Assembly (NCBI GenBank): GCA_003349885.1
Contig: QFXC01000013.1
Span: 496,001 to 560,000, forward strand
Length of the DNA: 64,000 bases
Origin: an endosymbiont of Galathealinum brachiosum
Lineage (GTDB): Bacteria; Pseudomonadota; Gammaproteobacteria; SZUA-229
Reading direction: 5' to 3'
Positions 9,387 through 17,672 of this stretch are shown one piece after another. The notes beneath the pieces were generated by a model. It saw only the letters and a program-made list of their open reading frames with translations. It did not search any database and had not been told where the DNA came from. A program made the translations under genes and the position numbers. Every line of letters begins with the position of its first letter. Position 1 is the first letter of the stretch.

Positions 9387-9859
9387 GATCTATATTTCCC
9401 CTCAAGGATTATATTTGTTGTAATTAATCACATGCAAAAATTAAAAATTTTCACAGTAAAATTCAAGTTGAAGTCATTTAAATTGATAGTAAGGGGGAGG
9501 AGTTCTCAGATATGTAATCACTATCTGCTTAATAACTTTAGCTAACAAACCAGAAGATGCCATGAATTACTTCGTTCATTTTCGTTGATTTTTAATAAGA
9601 AACAATATCGCTGGATATCAACAAGTTACAACCCACTGTTAAAAATAAACATTGTATTTAACCGCAATTACTCAAAAATATTTAGTTGCAAGCTGACCAT
9701 AAACCCAACTTTTTTTGATAATTGATAAAAATTATTCGAGAAATTCGGTCGGATCAGGAAAAAATGCTTATTTATTGAATAATTTAAACTGCTGTCCAGA
9801 ATAGAAAAATGATGATTTGAAAGTGATCGATTTTATCTCTAATAACAGACTTAAAAAAA
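9387..9859. other. Intergenic region upstream of DUF302 copy A
   Basis: About 470 bp with no supportable gene. It is AT-rich and separates DUF302 copy A from the two thioredoxin genes, so copy A probably has its own promoter here. A GAGG sequence upstream of the ATG may serve as ribosome site. Confidence 0.5.
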
Positions 9860-10402
9860 CTAAAGTGACTTTTTATTTTCGTTCGACTTTGTAGGCTGTT
9901 TTTTGTTCTGGAATTCATGTTTATTACGTTGAATATAATCTTCTAGCATCTGCATGGTAATAGCCCCCTGCTGCCTTGCAACCAGTTTACCTTCAGGGCT
10001 AATTATAAATGTTGTAGGTAAAATGGTGACATTTCCAAACGGGGTTACCTGCTCAAACGGCACTGATAACAGTGGAAAACTAATCTTCATTTTGTCCCTG
10101 AAACTTGCCATCACCTCTATGGGTAACTCCTCCTGGTTAATACCTAAAACCACCGCATCAGTTTCTTTATGCTGATTGTGAAAAACACTGAGTTCTGGCA
10201 TCTCCCTCAAACAGGGCCCACAGAAGATCCCCCAGTAGTTAACAACAATCCATTTGCCACGATACCGTTCAATCGTATGAAGATCACCCTGTAAATCTTT
10301 TGACGAGAAACTGATAGCCTCTGCAGCAGACGTTACCTGAGAAAATAACTGAGAAGATAAAAGAAAAATAGATATTGAAATAATAAGTTGTTTAATCGAC
10401 AT
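9860..10402 (-). CDS. TlpA/ResA-like exported thioredoxin (CGPC)
   Basis: A 180-residue protein with an N-terminal signal or anchor (about residues 5-27) and one thioredoxin fold of the TlpA/ResA type. The active site is C61-G-P-C64 in a WGIFCGPC context, and the cis-proline lies in LPTTFII. Such proteins reduce or oxidise periplasmic disulfides, for example in cytochrome c maturation. WGIFC replaces the usual WATWC, which could alter redox potential. It lies 43 bp after a second thioredoxin-like gene and probably shares its transcript. No cytochrome maturation gene is nearby; the DUF302 proteins are the obvious local candidate substrates. Confidence 0.85.
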   Translation of the reverse strand: MSIKQLIISISIFLLSSQLFSQVTSAAEAISFSSKDLQGDLHTIERYRGKWIVVNYWGIFCGPCLREMPELSVFHNQHKETDAVVLGINQEELPIEVMASFRDKMKISFPLLSVPFEQVTPFGNVTILPTTFIISPEGKLVARQQGAITMQMLEDYIQRNKHEFQNKKQPTKSNENKKSL

Positions 10403-10445
10403 TGTTCACATATATCAGGACAAATTGTAATTAAGAATATATAAG

Positions 10446-10952
10446 CTAACTATTCTGTTTGCTATTATATTTAACATATTTTTCTAATAACATTTGTTTA
10501 GAAATATAAGCTTCCAGTGCCTGTTTTGTGATTACACCTGCTTCACCGGCAACTACATTTCCTTCGGGATCTACAATATATGTAGTAGGTAGTACGGGCA
10601 CCACGCCTAACGGTGTTTCCCTCACTTCTTCGCTAAGCCAGACTGGGTATGGGATTTCGTAAGCGCCAACAAAACCTTTTAATTGAGTCTTGTTAATCGT
10701 CTCATAATTAATGCCAATAACAACAATATTAGAATCTATGTTTTCTTCATGCAATTTAGCAAGATCAGGTAATTCTTTAATACAACTACCACACCAGGTT
10801 GCCCAGTAATTTACAACAACCCACTTTCCTTTGTATTGTTCCAGTGACTGTATATTGCCATTTACATCCGGTAGTTTATATTCGACAGCACTTGATGCTG
10901 TACTTATTAAAAATAAAAAAGAGCTAATAAAAAAAATAAATAATTTGTTCAT
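10446..10952 (-). CDS. TlpA/ResA-like exported thioredoxin (CGSC)
   Basis: A 168-residue protein with a signal peptide (residues 1-22, ending STASSA) and a TlpA-like thioredoxin domain. The active site is C54-G-S-C57 in WATWCGSC, and the cis-proline is in LPTTYIV. It is clearly a paralogue of the next gene (9860-10402); the shared blocks include the YKGKWVVVNYW strand. Its likely job is thiol-disulfide exchange in the periplasm. A long hairpin with a T-run separates it from DUF302 copy B, so it may have a separate promoter or receive read-through. Confidence 0.85.
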   Translation of the reverse strand: MNKLFIFFISSFLFLISTASSAVEYKLPDVNGNIQSLEQYKGKWVVVNYWATWCGSCIKELPDLAKLHEENIDSNIVVIGINYETINKTQLKGFVGAYEIPYPVWLSEEVRETPLGVVPVLPTTYIVDPEGNVVAGEAGVITKQALEAYISKQMLLEKYVKYNSKQNS

Positions 10953-10984
10953 AATATAACCGGGTAATTAAAACTGTGGGTAAA

Positions 10985-11056
10985 AAATTCCCCCGGGTTT
11001 GCCTGCCATGTTATTCGTGGGTGAATAATCATGACAGTGCTGCAAACCACGAGGGA
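10985..11056 (-). terminator. Long imperfect hairpin with T-run after DUF302 copy B
   Basis: On the minus strand a roughly 70-nt imperfect stem (outer arms TTCCC/GGGAA, then GGTTTGC/GCAAACC at 10996-11002 and 11042-11048, then GAATAA/TTATTC near the tip) is followed by TTTTTT. It is about 20 bp beyond the DUF302 stop. It can act as a terminator, but it is much larger than needed and might also process or attenuate transcripts into the thioredoxin genes. Confidence 0.6.
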
Positions 11057-11078
11057 AGATTCCCTTTAACGCTATATG

Positions 11079-12536
11079 CTATGGAAGCATGTTGTACTTG
11101 ATTTGAACACCTTCGTTCATAGCAATACCTGAATTAACTTCAAGTGCCGCTTTAACAATGTTCTGCAGGTCAGTCATAATCAGACCAGGGATTGCGCCAA
11201 ACTTTGACTTATCTTCTTCTGAAATATCAGCAAACAATGATTTCAGCATGAAGTCAGGGTCAAGGTAGCTAATTACCAGCTTAGTACCACCGTCAATGAT
11301 CTTCACAGTAATTTCACATGGCAGTGCATTTACGTGAGAAAGACCCGTGCTCATCGCCATCTTCGCATATAAAGGAGAACATGCTTCGATGATGTGGTTT
11401 TTGCCAGGGATAGAGATAGGCGCTATACGTGCTGATCTCCAACTTGATTTAGGACTCAGAATACTATCAAGAGTTGCACCTGTTTCTTCGTCAATAACTG
11501 TTGGGTGAACACCAGGTGTTGAACCTTCAGCTTCTTTACTTAATGTATCGATAATAGTCTGTGCTACTGTTTTAGATTCAGTTTCAGTAAATACACCACC
11601 ATCAACCTTGGTATAGCCTACGTGCTTGTATGGAGATTGCTGATCACTTGAAGCGACTACTTCAATGATATCTTCCATGCTGTCATAAACTGGACCAATT
11701 TTCTTATCCAGAATTTTCGTTGCAGGATCAAAATCTAACAGAGCGGCATAGATAGTTGCTTTAATTTCATCTTTAACCTGTGGAGGCATTGCATATAGTG
11801 CATCTCTGAAATCTCTATCTGCCATTTCTTCACTAACGAGTACATCGCTGAAGAACAGAGTAAAGATTGCTGATGGATCAAGCATATCTACATAAATTTT
11901 ATCCTCGTCTAACCAGATAGAAACTTCACAAGGTAGAGCAGGTGCATGTGAATAACCATTCACAATATATTTACCCGTACCGTCTTCAGCACTTCCTGTA
12001 ATTGGATCTACACCCATCGCCAGTGCTGCATATTTACCATTACAGAAATCCAGTACATTGGCTTTCTTGGTATTGGCTTTTGTTACCACACCAGTTTCTA
12101 CATAAGTTGCATCATTTGGATTAATAGGATCAGGTGAAGGAATAGCCAGTACCGCATGGTTGATTTCATCATCAGTACATACACGGGTATCTATACATGT
12201 CTTACTAGTACCACCCAGTTTCCAGTCAATACCCTGAATAACATCACTACCCAGCTGATCAGCTTCTTTCATTCTTGCTACATAAGTTGCCAGCGCAACT
12301 GAAGCTTCGCGTGCTTTTGCATAACTTGCAGTGTAGTCAATTTGACCTTTTACGCGAACAACATTCATTGATGCGATTCGGCTAACCGGTGTAAATGGCT
12401 TGAAGCCCTGCTTTGATTCTGGAGCACCAGCAACCGCTGCTGTAGATCCCATTGTTAGACCCAGTGCGAGTAACACACCACCACATACTGATTTTTTAAC
12501 CCACTGATTTACAGTAGACGTTGATTTCACTTTCAT
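11079..12536 (-). CDS. Tandem DUF302 exported protein (copy B)
   Basis: Numbering from the ATG at 12536, the protein has 485 residues. I prefer this start to an in-frame TTG at 12548 because GGAGAA sits correctly in front of it. A Sec signal peptide ends near AVAGA. Two DUF302-like halves repeat the pattern of copy A: C165 (CNGKYAALAM) with HAPALPCE (C203), then CSPLYAKMAM with HVNALPCE. It carries an additional cysteine pair, CIDTRVC at 114-120, that copy A lacks. It is not a lipoprotein, unlike copy A. Function is unknown; association with two thioredoxin-like proteins suggests disulfide handling. Confidence 0.75.
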   Translation of the reverse strand: MKVKSTSTVNQWVKKSVCGGVLLALGLTMGSTAAVAGAPESKQGFKPFTPVSRIASMNVVRVKGQIDYTASYAKAREASVALATYVARMKEADQLGSDVIQGIDWKLGGTSKTCIDTRVCTDDEINHAVLAIPSPDPINPNDATYVETGVVTKANTKKANVLDFCNGKYAALAMGVDPITGSAEDGTGKYIVNGYSHAPALPCEVSIWLDEDKIYVDMLDPSAIFTLFFSDVLVSEEMADRDFRDALYAMPPQVKDEIKATIYAALLDFDPATKILDKKIGPVYDSMEDIIEVVASSDQQSPYKHVGYTKVDGGVFTETESKTVAQTIIDTLSKEAEGSTPGVHPTVIDEETGATLDSILSPKSSWRSARIAPISIPGKNHIIEACSPLYAKMAMSTGLSHVNALPCEITVKIIDGGTKLVISYLDPDFMLKSLFADISEEDKSKFGAIPGLIMTDLQNIVKAALEVNSGIAMNEGVQIKYNMLP

Positions 12537-12736
12537 TTGTTTCTCCAATTATTTTTACATTTAATTATAAATTGCTATGAATTCACCGAAGGCCAGCTTT
12601 TTCATTTCAATTTGTGATTAAAAGATTAAACAGTTGATGGAGATTTATCTATTGTTTCGTTCGTCAAAAATCGTGCATAACAGTACAATAAATTTTCTTT
12701 TTATTTATTAGTGAGTTAGATAAAAAATAAAACAGT

Positions 12737-12755
12737 TTGTACGAAATTGTACGAA
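12737..12755. promoter_or_regulatory. Tandem TTGTACGAA direct repeat, possible operator
   Basis: Two identical TTGTACGAA nonamers start at 12737 and 12747, exactly one helical turn apart, about 200 bp upstream of DUF302 copy B. This geometry fits cooperative binding of a regulator on one DNA face. No regulator gene is adjacent. Confidence 0.35.
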
Positions 12756-12794
12756 GCAATACAGACCTGACATTTGATTTGTATCAAACATAAA

Positions 12795-12828
12795 AAAAGC
12801 TCATCACCTGTACAGGTGATGAGCTTTT
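12795..12828. terminator. Perfect 34-bp palindrome, bidirectional terminator
   Basis: Arms of 17 bases (AAAAGCTCATCACCTGT and its exact complement) meet without a loop. A-run and T-run flanks permit termination on both strands; on the minus strand it follows the gene remnant at 12851. Confidence 0.75.
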
Positions 12829-12850
12829 CTGTGTCAACTAACAATTTAGC

Positions 12851-12910
12851 TTAGTCGTCGTCATTTTCTACAACAACTTCTGAACCAGATGCTTCATAAA
12901 TAGTGTATTT
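12851..12910 (-). pseudogene. C-terminal remnant of a lost gene
   Basis: Nineteen codons and a stop in an open stretch that encodes IYEASGSEVVVENDDD at its end and is closed upstream by an in-frame TAG. There is no start codon. The stop is followed by a textbook terminator, so this looks like the tail of a real gene whose body has been deleted or scrambled. The family is not recognisable. Confidence 0.4.
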
Positions 12911-12966
12911 CTATCATCCTGTTACTAAAAAAGAAGTATTCTCGATGACAGCAATCTCAAAGTATA

Positions 12967-13003
12967 GGGGACGGAGGGATTAAAATTTAATCCCGCCGTC
13001 CCC
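12967..13003. repeat. REP-like palindrome beginning GGGGACGG
   Basis: A 37-base palindrome: 18-base arms with one mismatch around a single central base, ends GGGGACGG/CCGTCCCC. Ends of this form resemble REP elements mobilised by REP-associated tyrosine transposases (RAYT, Y1_Tnp). Related copies lie at 34316 and 35068. It is directly downstream of the DUF3817 gene and may double as its terminator. Confidence 0.6.
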
Positions 13004-13015
13004 TTTTAATAGAAA

Positions 13016-13309
13016 CTATACTGCGACTTCTAATTTTTCTTTTTTCAATTCTCTTTCAAGAATAAAACAGGCAAAGGGTATAACTGATGCCACTATCACT
13101 AACATCCAGAACATTACCGACCAGCCCTGTTTGTGACTCACGGCCAGTGATAAAACAACATAAGCCAACCAGAGCAAACCGTGAGTCATACCAACTATCC
13201 ACACAATATCAAATGCAGCGAAGTAATATTTAGCTGGCATGGCGATCATGAAAAGAGCGATGAGTGAAAGGCCTTCGATAATGCTTAGTGTTCTGAAAGT
13301 ATTTAACAT
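13016..13309 (-). CDS. DUF3817 family membrane protein
   Basis: A 97-residue integral membrane protein with about three hydrophobic helices (residues 10-27, 33-60, 65-86) and a charged C-terminus. The FRxLSIIEGLSLI opening and the MTHGLLWLAYV block are characteristic of DUF3817 (YdzA-like) proteins, which have no assigned function. It is monocistronic, next to tRNA-Met. Confidence 0.75.
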   Translation of the reverse strand: MLNTFRTLSIIEGLSLIALFMIAMPAKYYFAAFDIVWIVGMTHGLLWLAYVVLSLAVSHKQGWSVMFWMLVIVASVIPFACFILERELKKEKLEVAV

Positions 13310-13347
13310 ATTAAATCTACTGCTATAAAAAATTAATGGGTATAAAA

Positions 13348-13379
13348 CAAAACAGCCACTCTATAGAGTGGCTGTTTTG
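13348..13379. terminator. Perfect 32-bp palindrome downstream of tRNA-Met
   Basis: Arms CAAAACAGCCACTCTA and its exact complement meet without a loop. On the minus strand it is followed by TTTTATA, ten bases after the tRNA 3' end, so it is a good terminator for tRNA-Met. Confidence 0.8.
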
Positions 13380-13388
13380 ATATAAATA

Positions 13389-13465
13389 TGGTGGCTACAC
13401 CGGGATTTGAACCTGGGACCCCATCATTATGAGTGATGTGCTCTAACCAGCTGAGCTATGTAGCC
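13389..13465 (-). tRNA. tRNA-Met (anticodon CAT, elongator type)
   Basis: On the minus strand the gene starts GGCTACATAGCTCAG and ends GTAGCCA followed by encoded CCA. The cloverleaf pairs fully; the anticodon loop is CTCATAA with anticodon CAT. The acceptor stem and the CATCA/TGATG anticodon stem match the elongator rather than initiator tRNA-Met. Confidence 0.95.
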
Positions 13466-13597
13466 GTTTTTACTAAGTAGTCATTGCTAATATTGACTGC
13501 AACGAGGGCGCGAATTTTGCTTGTTTTCGGAGGTTTTGTCAAGGCTGTTTGGGGATATTCTATCATCAAAATAGCTCCATTTACCGACAGACACTGG

Positions 13598-13617
13598 ATT
13601 CCTGCCTACGCAGGAAT
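13598..13617. repeat. Short palindromic repeat (dRS3-like)
   Basis: ATTCCTGC/GCAGGAAT arms of eight bases around CTAC. The sequence resembles dispersed dRS3-like ATTCC...GGAAT repeats found in many proteobacteria. It sits 12 bp downstream of the ychF stop. Confidence 0.5.
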
Positions 13618-13628
13618 AACAGCGCTAC

Positions 13629-14720
13629 TTATACATTAAATCTGAAATGCAGCACATCTCCGTCCTGTACGACGTAATCTTTACCTTCTACTCTGAGCTT
13701 ACCCGCATCTTTAGCGCCAGCTTCACCGTTGTACTCTATGAAATCATCATATGCCATGGTTTCGGCACGTATAAAGCCTTTTTCAAAGTCTGTATGGATT
13801 ACACCCGCCGCCTGTGGTGCGGTTGCGCCTACTGCTACTGTCCAGGCTCTTACTTCTTTTACACCTGCGGTGAAATACGTTTGCAAACCAAGCAATGTAT
13901 AACCCGCTCTGATTACTCGATTTAAACCCGGCTCTTCAAGCCCCATTTCATCGAGGAAGTCTTTTTTCTCTTCTTCGTCCAACTCAATTAACTCTTCTTC
14001 AATTGATGCACAGACAGCAACTACCTGAGCGCCTTCTGAGTTCGCATGCTCGGTTATCTGGTCTAGCAAGGGGTTATTTTCAAAGCCATCTTCGCTCACA
14101 TTAGCGATATACATGGTGGGTTTAATTGTTAACAGATGTAAATCTCGAACCTGTAAAACATCATCTTCACTCAGCCCCATGGTGCGCACCATCAGACCTT
14201 CGTCTAAATGCGCTTTTACTTTTTCTAATACGGCGATTTTTGCTTTTGCATCTTTATCTCCGGATTTAGCCACTTTTGCAGTTTTAAAAATCGATTTTTC
14301 TACCGATTCCATATCCGCCAGTGCCAGCTCGGTATTGATAACATCGATATCATCTAACGGGCTGATTTTACCGGCCACATGAACAATGTCATCATTTTCA
14401 AAACAACGTACAACCTGTGCGATCGCATCGGTTTCACGAATGTTGGCTAAAAACTTATTACCCAGGCCTTCACCCTTGGATGCTCCGGCAACTAAACCCG
14501 CGATATCAACAAATTCCATGGTAGTAGCCAGTACTTTCTCGGGTTTTACGATTTCAGCTAATGCATCTAAACGTGAGTCAGGCATAGGCACCATACCGAC
14601 ATTAGGCTCAATGGTGCAGAACGGATAATTCTCCGCCTGAATACCGGCCTGTGTAAGTGCGTTGAATAAGGTGGATTTACCTACGTTTGGTAAACCGACT
14701 ATGCCGCATTTGAAACCCAT
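13629..14720 (-). CDS. ychF: Redox-regulated ATPase YchF
   Basis: A 363-residue Obg-family protein of full length. The P-loop GLPNVGKS is at residues 9-16, followed by an Obg-type switch ([17 protein letters not shown]), a coiled-coil arm, and a C-terminal TGS domain ending in a [11 protein letters not shown] strand. YchF hydrolyses ATP rather than GTP and associates with ribosomes; in E. coli it is a negative regulator of the oxidative stress response. It lies directly downstream of pth on the same strand (22 bp), the usual arrangement in this class. Confidence 0.97.
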   Translation of the reverse strand: MGFKCGIVGLPNVGKSTLFNALTQAGIQAENYPFCTIEPNVGMVPMPDSRLDALAEIVKPEKVLATTMEFVDIAGLVAGASKGEGLGNKFLANIRETDAIAQVVRCFENDDIVHVAGKISPLDDIDVINTELALADMESVEKSIFKTAKVAKSGDKDAKAKIAVLEKVKAHLDEGLMVRTMGLSEDDVLQVRDLHLLTIKPTMYIANVSEDGFENNPLLDQITEHANSEGAQVVAVCASIEEELIELDEEEKKDFLDEMGLEEPGLNRVIRAGYTLLGLQTYFTAGVKEVRAWTVAVGATAPQAAGVIHTDFEKGFIRAETMAYDDFIEYNGEAGAKDAGKLRVEGKDYVVQDGDVLHFRFNV

Positions 14721-14742
14721 GATGTTTTCCTGTGTGTACTGG

Positions 14743-15327
14743 TTATTTACTGTGTAGACGATGCACGGCTTTTTCCCAGCTGCCTTCAGCTAGCAGGGGG
14801 AGCACTCTTAAAGCATCATCTATTGAATTATCTATGCTGATTTGCTCATCTTGCGATGCCCGGTGCAGCACATAGTCCGACACCTGATCCCGATTACCCG
14901 GGTGACCGATTGCAATTCGTAATCGGTTAAATTCTTTTCCCATATGCGCAATCGTATCGCGCAGGCCATTGTGCCCACCATGACCACCGCCAGTTTTTAA
15001 CTTAACAGTACCTGGCTCTAAATCGAGCTCATCATGAGCGACCAATATATTTTCAGTGGGAATTTTGTAGAAAGAGGCCAGCTGTTTTATTGCTAAACCA
15101 CTGCGGTTCATAAAGGTGACGGGTTTGAGCAACCAGACATCACGGCCCTCTAGCACGACTTTACAAACATCACCTGAAAATTTGTTTTCAGGACGAAAAT
15201 GCGCGCCCTTTAGGCGCGCAATTTCTTCAACAAACCAGAAGCCTGCATTATGTCGTGTCTGCTCATATTTAGAACCCGGATTGCCGAGACCGACAATGAG
15301 TTCAATGTTTACAGTTTTAGCCGACAT
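14743..15327 (-). CDS. pth: Peptidyl-tRNA hydrolase
   Basis: A 194-residue enzyme that releases peptides from peptidyl-tRNA dropped by ribosomes. Visible are [17 protein letters not shown] with catalytic H26, the FMNRSG loop, and the [12 protein letters not shown] block that binds the tRNA end. The length is normal for the bacterial enzyme. It sits between rplY (17 bp upstream) and ychF (22 bp downstream) and is almost certainly co-transcribed with them. Confidence 0.97.
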   Translation of the reverse strand: MSAKTVNIELIVGLGNPGSKYEQTRHNAGFWFVEEIARLKGAHFRPENKFSGDVCKVVLEGRDVWLLKPVTFMNRSGLAIKQLASFYKIPTENILVAHDELDLEPGTVKLKTGGGHGGHNGLRDTIAHMGKEFNRLRIAIGHPGNRDQVSDYVLHRASQDEQISIDNSIDDALRVLPLLAEGSWEKAVHRLHSK

Positions 15328-15344
15328 AGATGCAGGTTGACTGA

Positions 15345-15986
15345 CTACTCTTCAGTAGCGTCGTCTTCTGCTGCAGCTGCTGGTGCTTCATCTTCTTCTT
15401 CAACCACAACTTTTGGTGTGTGAATTGAAACAACGGCTGTATCGTGATTTTCATCACCATGAGTCAGTGCAGCAAGCTCAACACCCTTAGGTATATTAAG
15501 CTCTGTAAGATGAATTGATTCACCAGTTTCTAAAGCTGAGATATCCACTTCAATAAACTCAGGAATATCTTTAGCTAAACAGATAACTTCAACTTCGTTT
15601 ACTACGTGACTTACCTGACCACCAGATTTAACACCTGGAGACACGTCTTCACCTGTGAAGTGTAACTGTACGTGCATGTGCATTTTCTTCTTAGCATCTA
15701 CACGCTGAAAATCGATATGCATAATATCAACTTTAAATGGGTGATGCTGGATGTCACGTACAATAACCTTTTCTGCTGTTTTCTTGCCGTCTACCTTAAG
15801 AGCAACAATAGAAGCATAAAAAACTTCTTCATTAACATGCGGACGAACTTCACGCAGATCAATAGTTAAGCTTTTAGGGTCACCTGAACCATAAACGATT
15901 GCAGGAATTTTTTCTTCAAGACGTAGGCGGCGGCTCGCACCCTTCCCCAGGTCTGTACGCGTTTCAGCGTTAATAGTAATAGCCAT
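15345..15986 (-). CDS. rplY: 50S ribosomal protein L25 / Ctc
   Basis: A 213-residue protein of the long Ctc type: an N-terminal L25 5S rRNA-binding domain (residues 1-95, with GKGASRRLR), a C-terminal beta domain, and an acidic Ala/Glu-rich tail (from about residue 195). E. coli L25 has only the N-terminal domain; the two-domain form is common in other gammaproteobacteria. It heads the rplY-pth-ychF operon. Confidence 0.96.
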   Translation of the reverse strand: MAITINAETRTDLGKGASRRLRLEEKIPAIVYGSGDPKSLTIDLREVRPHVNEEVFYASIVALKVDGKKTAEKVIVRDIQHHPFKVDIMHIDFQRVDAKKKMHMHVQLHFTGEDVSPGVKSGGQVSHVVNEVEVICLAKDIPEFIEVDISALETGESIHLTELNIPKGVELAALTHGDENHDTAVVSIHTPKVVVEEEDEAPAAAAEDDATEE

Positions 15987-16177
15987 AATATAGCTCCAAA
16001 GTACTTGTCAGGGTAACGCGACCATTTCCCCCGACGAAAAAAGAGCGCGAATTATACATGAATTTATGAAATTACGAAACAGGGAATTAACGCAATGGAT
16101 CAATTGATATAGACACTGGATAAAGCCGATATATCTGGTTATAAATAATGGCTCTATTGTGATTATGGGTAACCCGA

Positions 16178-16203
16178 ATCGCGACCTGAAGGTCGCTCCT
16201 ACA
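16178..16203. repeat. REP-like palindrome (GCGACC/GGTCGC)
   Basis: GCGACC-TGAA-GGTCGC (16181-16196) followed by TCCTACA matches the classical Pseudomonas-type REP consensus. It lies in the space between rplY and prs, just beyond the prs stop. Confidence 0.65.
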
Positions 16204-16206
16204 GGG

Positions 16207-17166
16207 TTAATCCATATACATTGAGCTTACAGACTCGTTTTGATCTATGCGGCGTATTGTTTCTGCCAGCATGGTAGCTATAGATAACTGACGTATCTGA
16301 CCACAGGCCAGTGCTGCTTCTGTTAATGGAATCGTATCGGTAACGACCAGCTCATCTAATACAGATGCAGAAATATTATCAATGGCAGGGCCTGATAACA
16401 CTGGATGAGTACAATAAGCTGATACGCTTACTGCACCGTGCTCTTTAAGGGCTTTTGCTGCATTACAGAGTGTGCCGGCAGTATCCACCAGATCATCTAC
16501 CAGTACGCAGTTTTTGCCTTCTACATCACCGATGATATTCATTACCTTGGCAACATTCGCTTTAGGTCGACGTTTATCGATAATTGCCAGATCTGCGTCA
16601 CCTAATCGTTTAGCTAATGCACGGGCACGTACTACTCCACCTACATCTGGCGATACAACCAATAAGTTATCGTGACGTTGACGCCACACATCACCTAGTA
16701 AGATCGGTGATGCATAAACATTGTCTACGGGGATATTGAAGAAACCCTGAATCTGATCTGCGTGTAAATCAACCGTAAGAATACGATCAAGCTTTACGCT
16801 TTCAAGCATATTAGCAATAACTTTAGCGGTAATCGGCACTCGAGCTGAACGAGGACGACGATCCTGCCGCGAATAACCTAAATAAGGCACAACCGCCGTA
16901 ATTCTCTGTGCAGATGCCCGGCGCAGTGCGTCGATCATCACCAGCAATTCCATCATATGATCATTGGTTGGCTGACAGGTAGGCTGAACAATAAAAACTT
17001 CACGTCCACGTACGGTTTCTTCAATTTCAACGCTGACTTCGCCATCGCTAAAGGTTTGAACGGTACATTTACCAAGGGATAGGTGGAGGTGTGCTGCTAT
17101 GCGGCGGGCTAGTTCCGGATTTGCATTACCGGAAAATATCATCAACTCGGAGTTGTTATCGATCAC
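16207..17166 (-). CDS. prs: Ribose-phosphate pyrophosphokinase
   Basis: A 319-residue enzyme that makes PRPP from ribose 5-phosphate and ATP for nucleotide, histidine and NAD synthesis. Conserved parts are seen: [10 protein letters not shown], the [16 protein letters not shown] flexible ATP loop, the [11 protein letters not shown] metal site, and the PRPP-binding [13 protein letters not shown] loop. The length is typical. Gammaproteobacteria usually encode it next to ispE and tRNA-Gln, as here. Confidence 0.97.
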   Translation of the reverse strand: MIDNNSELMIFSGNANPELARRIAAHLHLSLGKCTVQTFSDGEVSVEIEETVRGREVFIVQPTCQPTNDHMMELLVMIDALRRASAQRITAVVPYLGYSRQDRRPRSARVPITAKVIANMLESVKLDRILTVDLHADQIQGFFNIPVDNVYASPILLGDVWRQRHDNLLVVSPDVGGVVRARALAKRLGDADLAIIDKRRPKANVAKVMNIIGDVEGKNCVLVDDLVDTAGTLCNAAKALKEHGAVSVSAYCTHPVLSGPAIDNISASVLDELVVTDTIPLTEAALACGQIRQLSIATMLAETIRRIDQNESVSSMYMD

Positions 17167-17307
17167 AATGTGTTTCGCTACTGGGTTAGAAACAATGGGT
17201 ATTGGTGTTTAAACCAACCTTATCAAATCCGGTTTACTCAAGATAGGGATTGTTTGAATAAATATCAATCTCTATCTTTATGCAGATGCACCTTCAAGTG
17301 CACATGT

Positions 17308-17328
17308 GCGATTAAAATCGCCCCTACA
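17308..17328. repeat. REP-like palindrome (GCGAT/ATCGC)
   Basis: GCGATTAAAATCGC followed by CCCTACA is a diverged version of the element at 16178. It is preceded by a second small hairpin (GCAC/GTGC at 17288-17301). It lies in the prs upstream region. Confidence 0.5.
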
Positions 17329-17362
17329 TTGATACTTCGTAGATGTATAACGAAATATCTGG

Positions 17363-17557
17363 AATATGGCTGGGCCGGGAGGATTACTCCGGGCTCCTGC
17401 CCTCCGCTCCTTCGAGGTCAGTGGCAAAAAACGCCACTGCTCAAATTTGCTCCTGGCAAATTAGTCGAACCTCTTATCGGCTCGAACCCTCACGGTGGAA
17501 GCTGCAAATCAGTTGCTCTGGATTTCTCTACAGCGTAGCTAACTTGCAGTTTTAATA
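17363..17557. repeat. tRNA-Gln 3'-end duplication with hairpin-rich insert
   Basis: A 23-bp sequence covering the last 16 bases of the tRNA-Gln body, its CCA and flanking AAT occurs at 17363-17385 and again, identically, at 17554-17576 inside the tRNA gene. The 168 bases between contain two perfect 7-bp hairpins (CAGTGGC/GCCACTG at about 17420-17440 and AATTTGC/GCAAATT at about 17444-17462). Near the far end GGA-GTAA-TCC replaces the tRNA T-loop, so the element ends in a tRNA 3'-end mimic. Two open frames across it are spurious in my view. Confidence 0.65.
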
Positions 17558-17632
17558 TGGCTGGGCCGGGAGGATTCGAACCTCCGCATGACAGGATCAA
17601 AACCTGTTGCCTTACCGCTTGGCGACGGCCCA
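17558..17632 (-). tRNA. tRNA-Gln (anticodon TTG)
   Basis: On the minus strand the gene begins TGGGCCGTCGCCAAGC and ends GGCCCAG with encoded CCA. The anticodon stem-loop CAGG-TTTTGAT-CCTG gives anticodon TTG. The T arm GGAGG-TTCGAAT-CCTCC is intact. The gene lies between prs and ispE. Confidence 0.95.
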
Positions 17633-17672
17633 ATAAACTTTTAATGCTGAGAACCCTTAATTAAGATTCCTC

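Noticed and set aside
13348-13379. Perfect palindrome considered as an insertion-sequence end
   Set aside because: It follows the tRNA-Met 3' end directly with a T-run and no transposase gene is near, so a terminator explains it better.
17170-17555. Two plus-strand open frames of 122 and 70 codons across the prs/tRNA-Gln gap
   Set aside because: They run through the duplicated tRNA end and hairpin element, have no ribosome site and read like translated tRNA sequence. I treat them as spurious.
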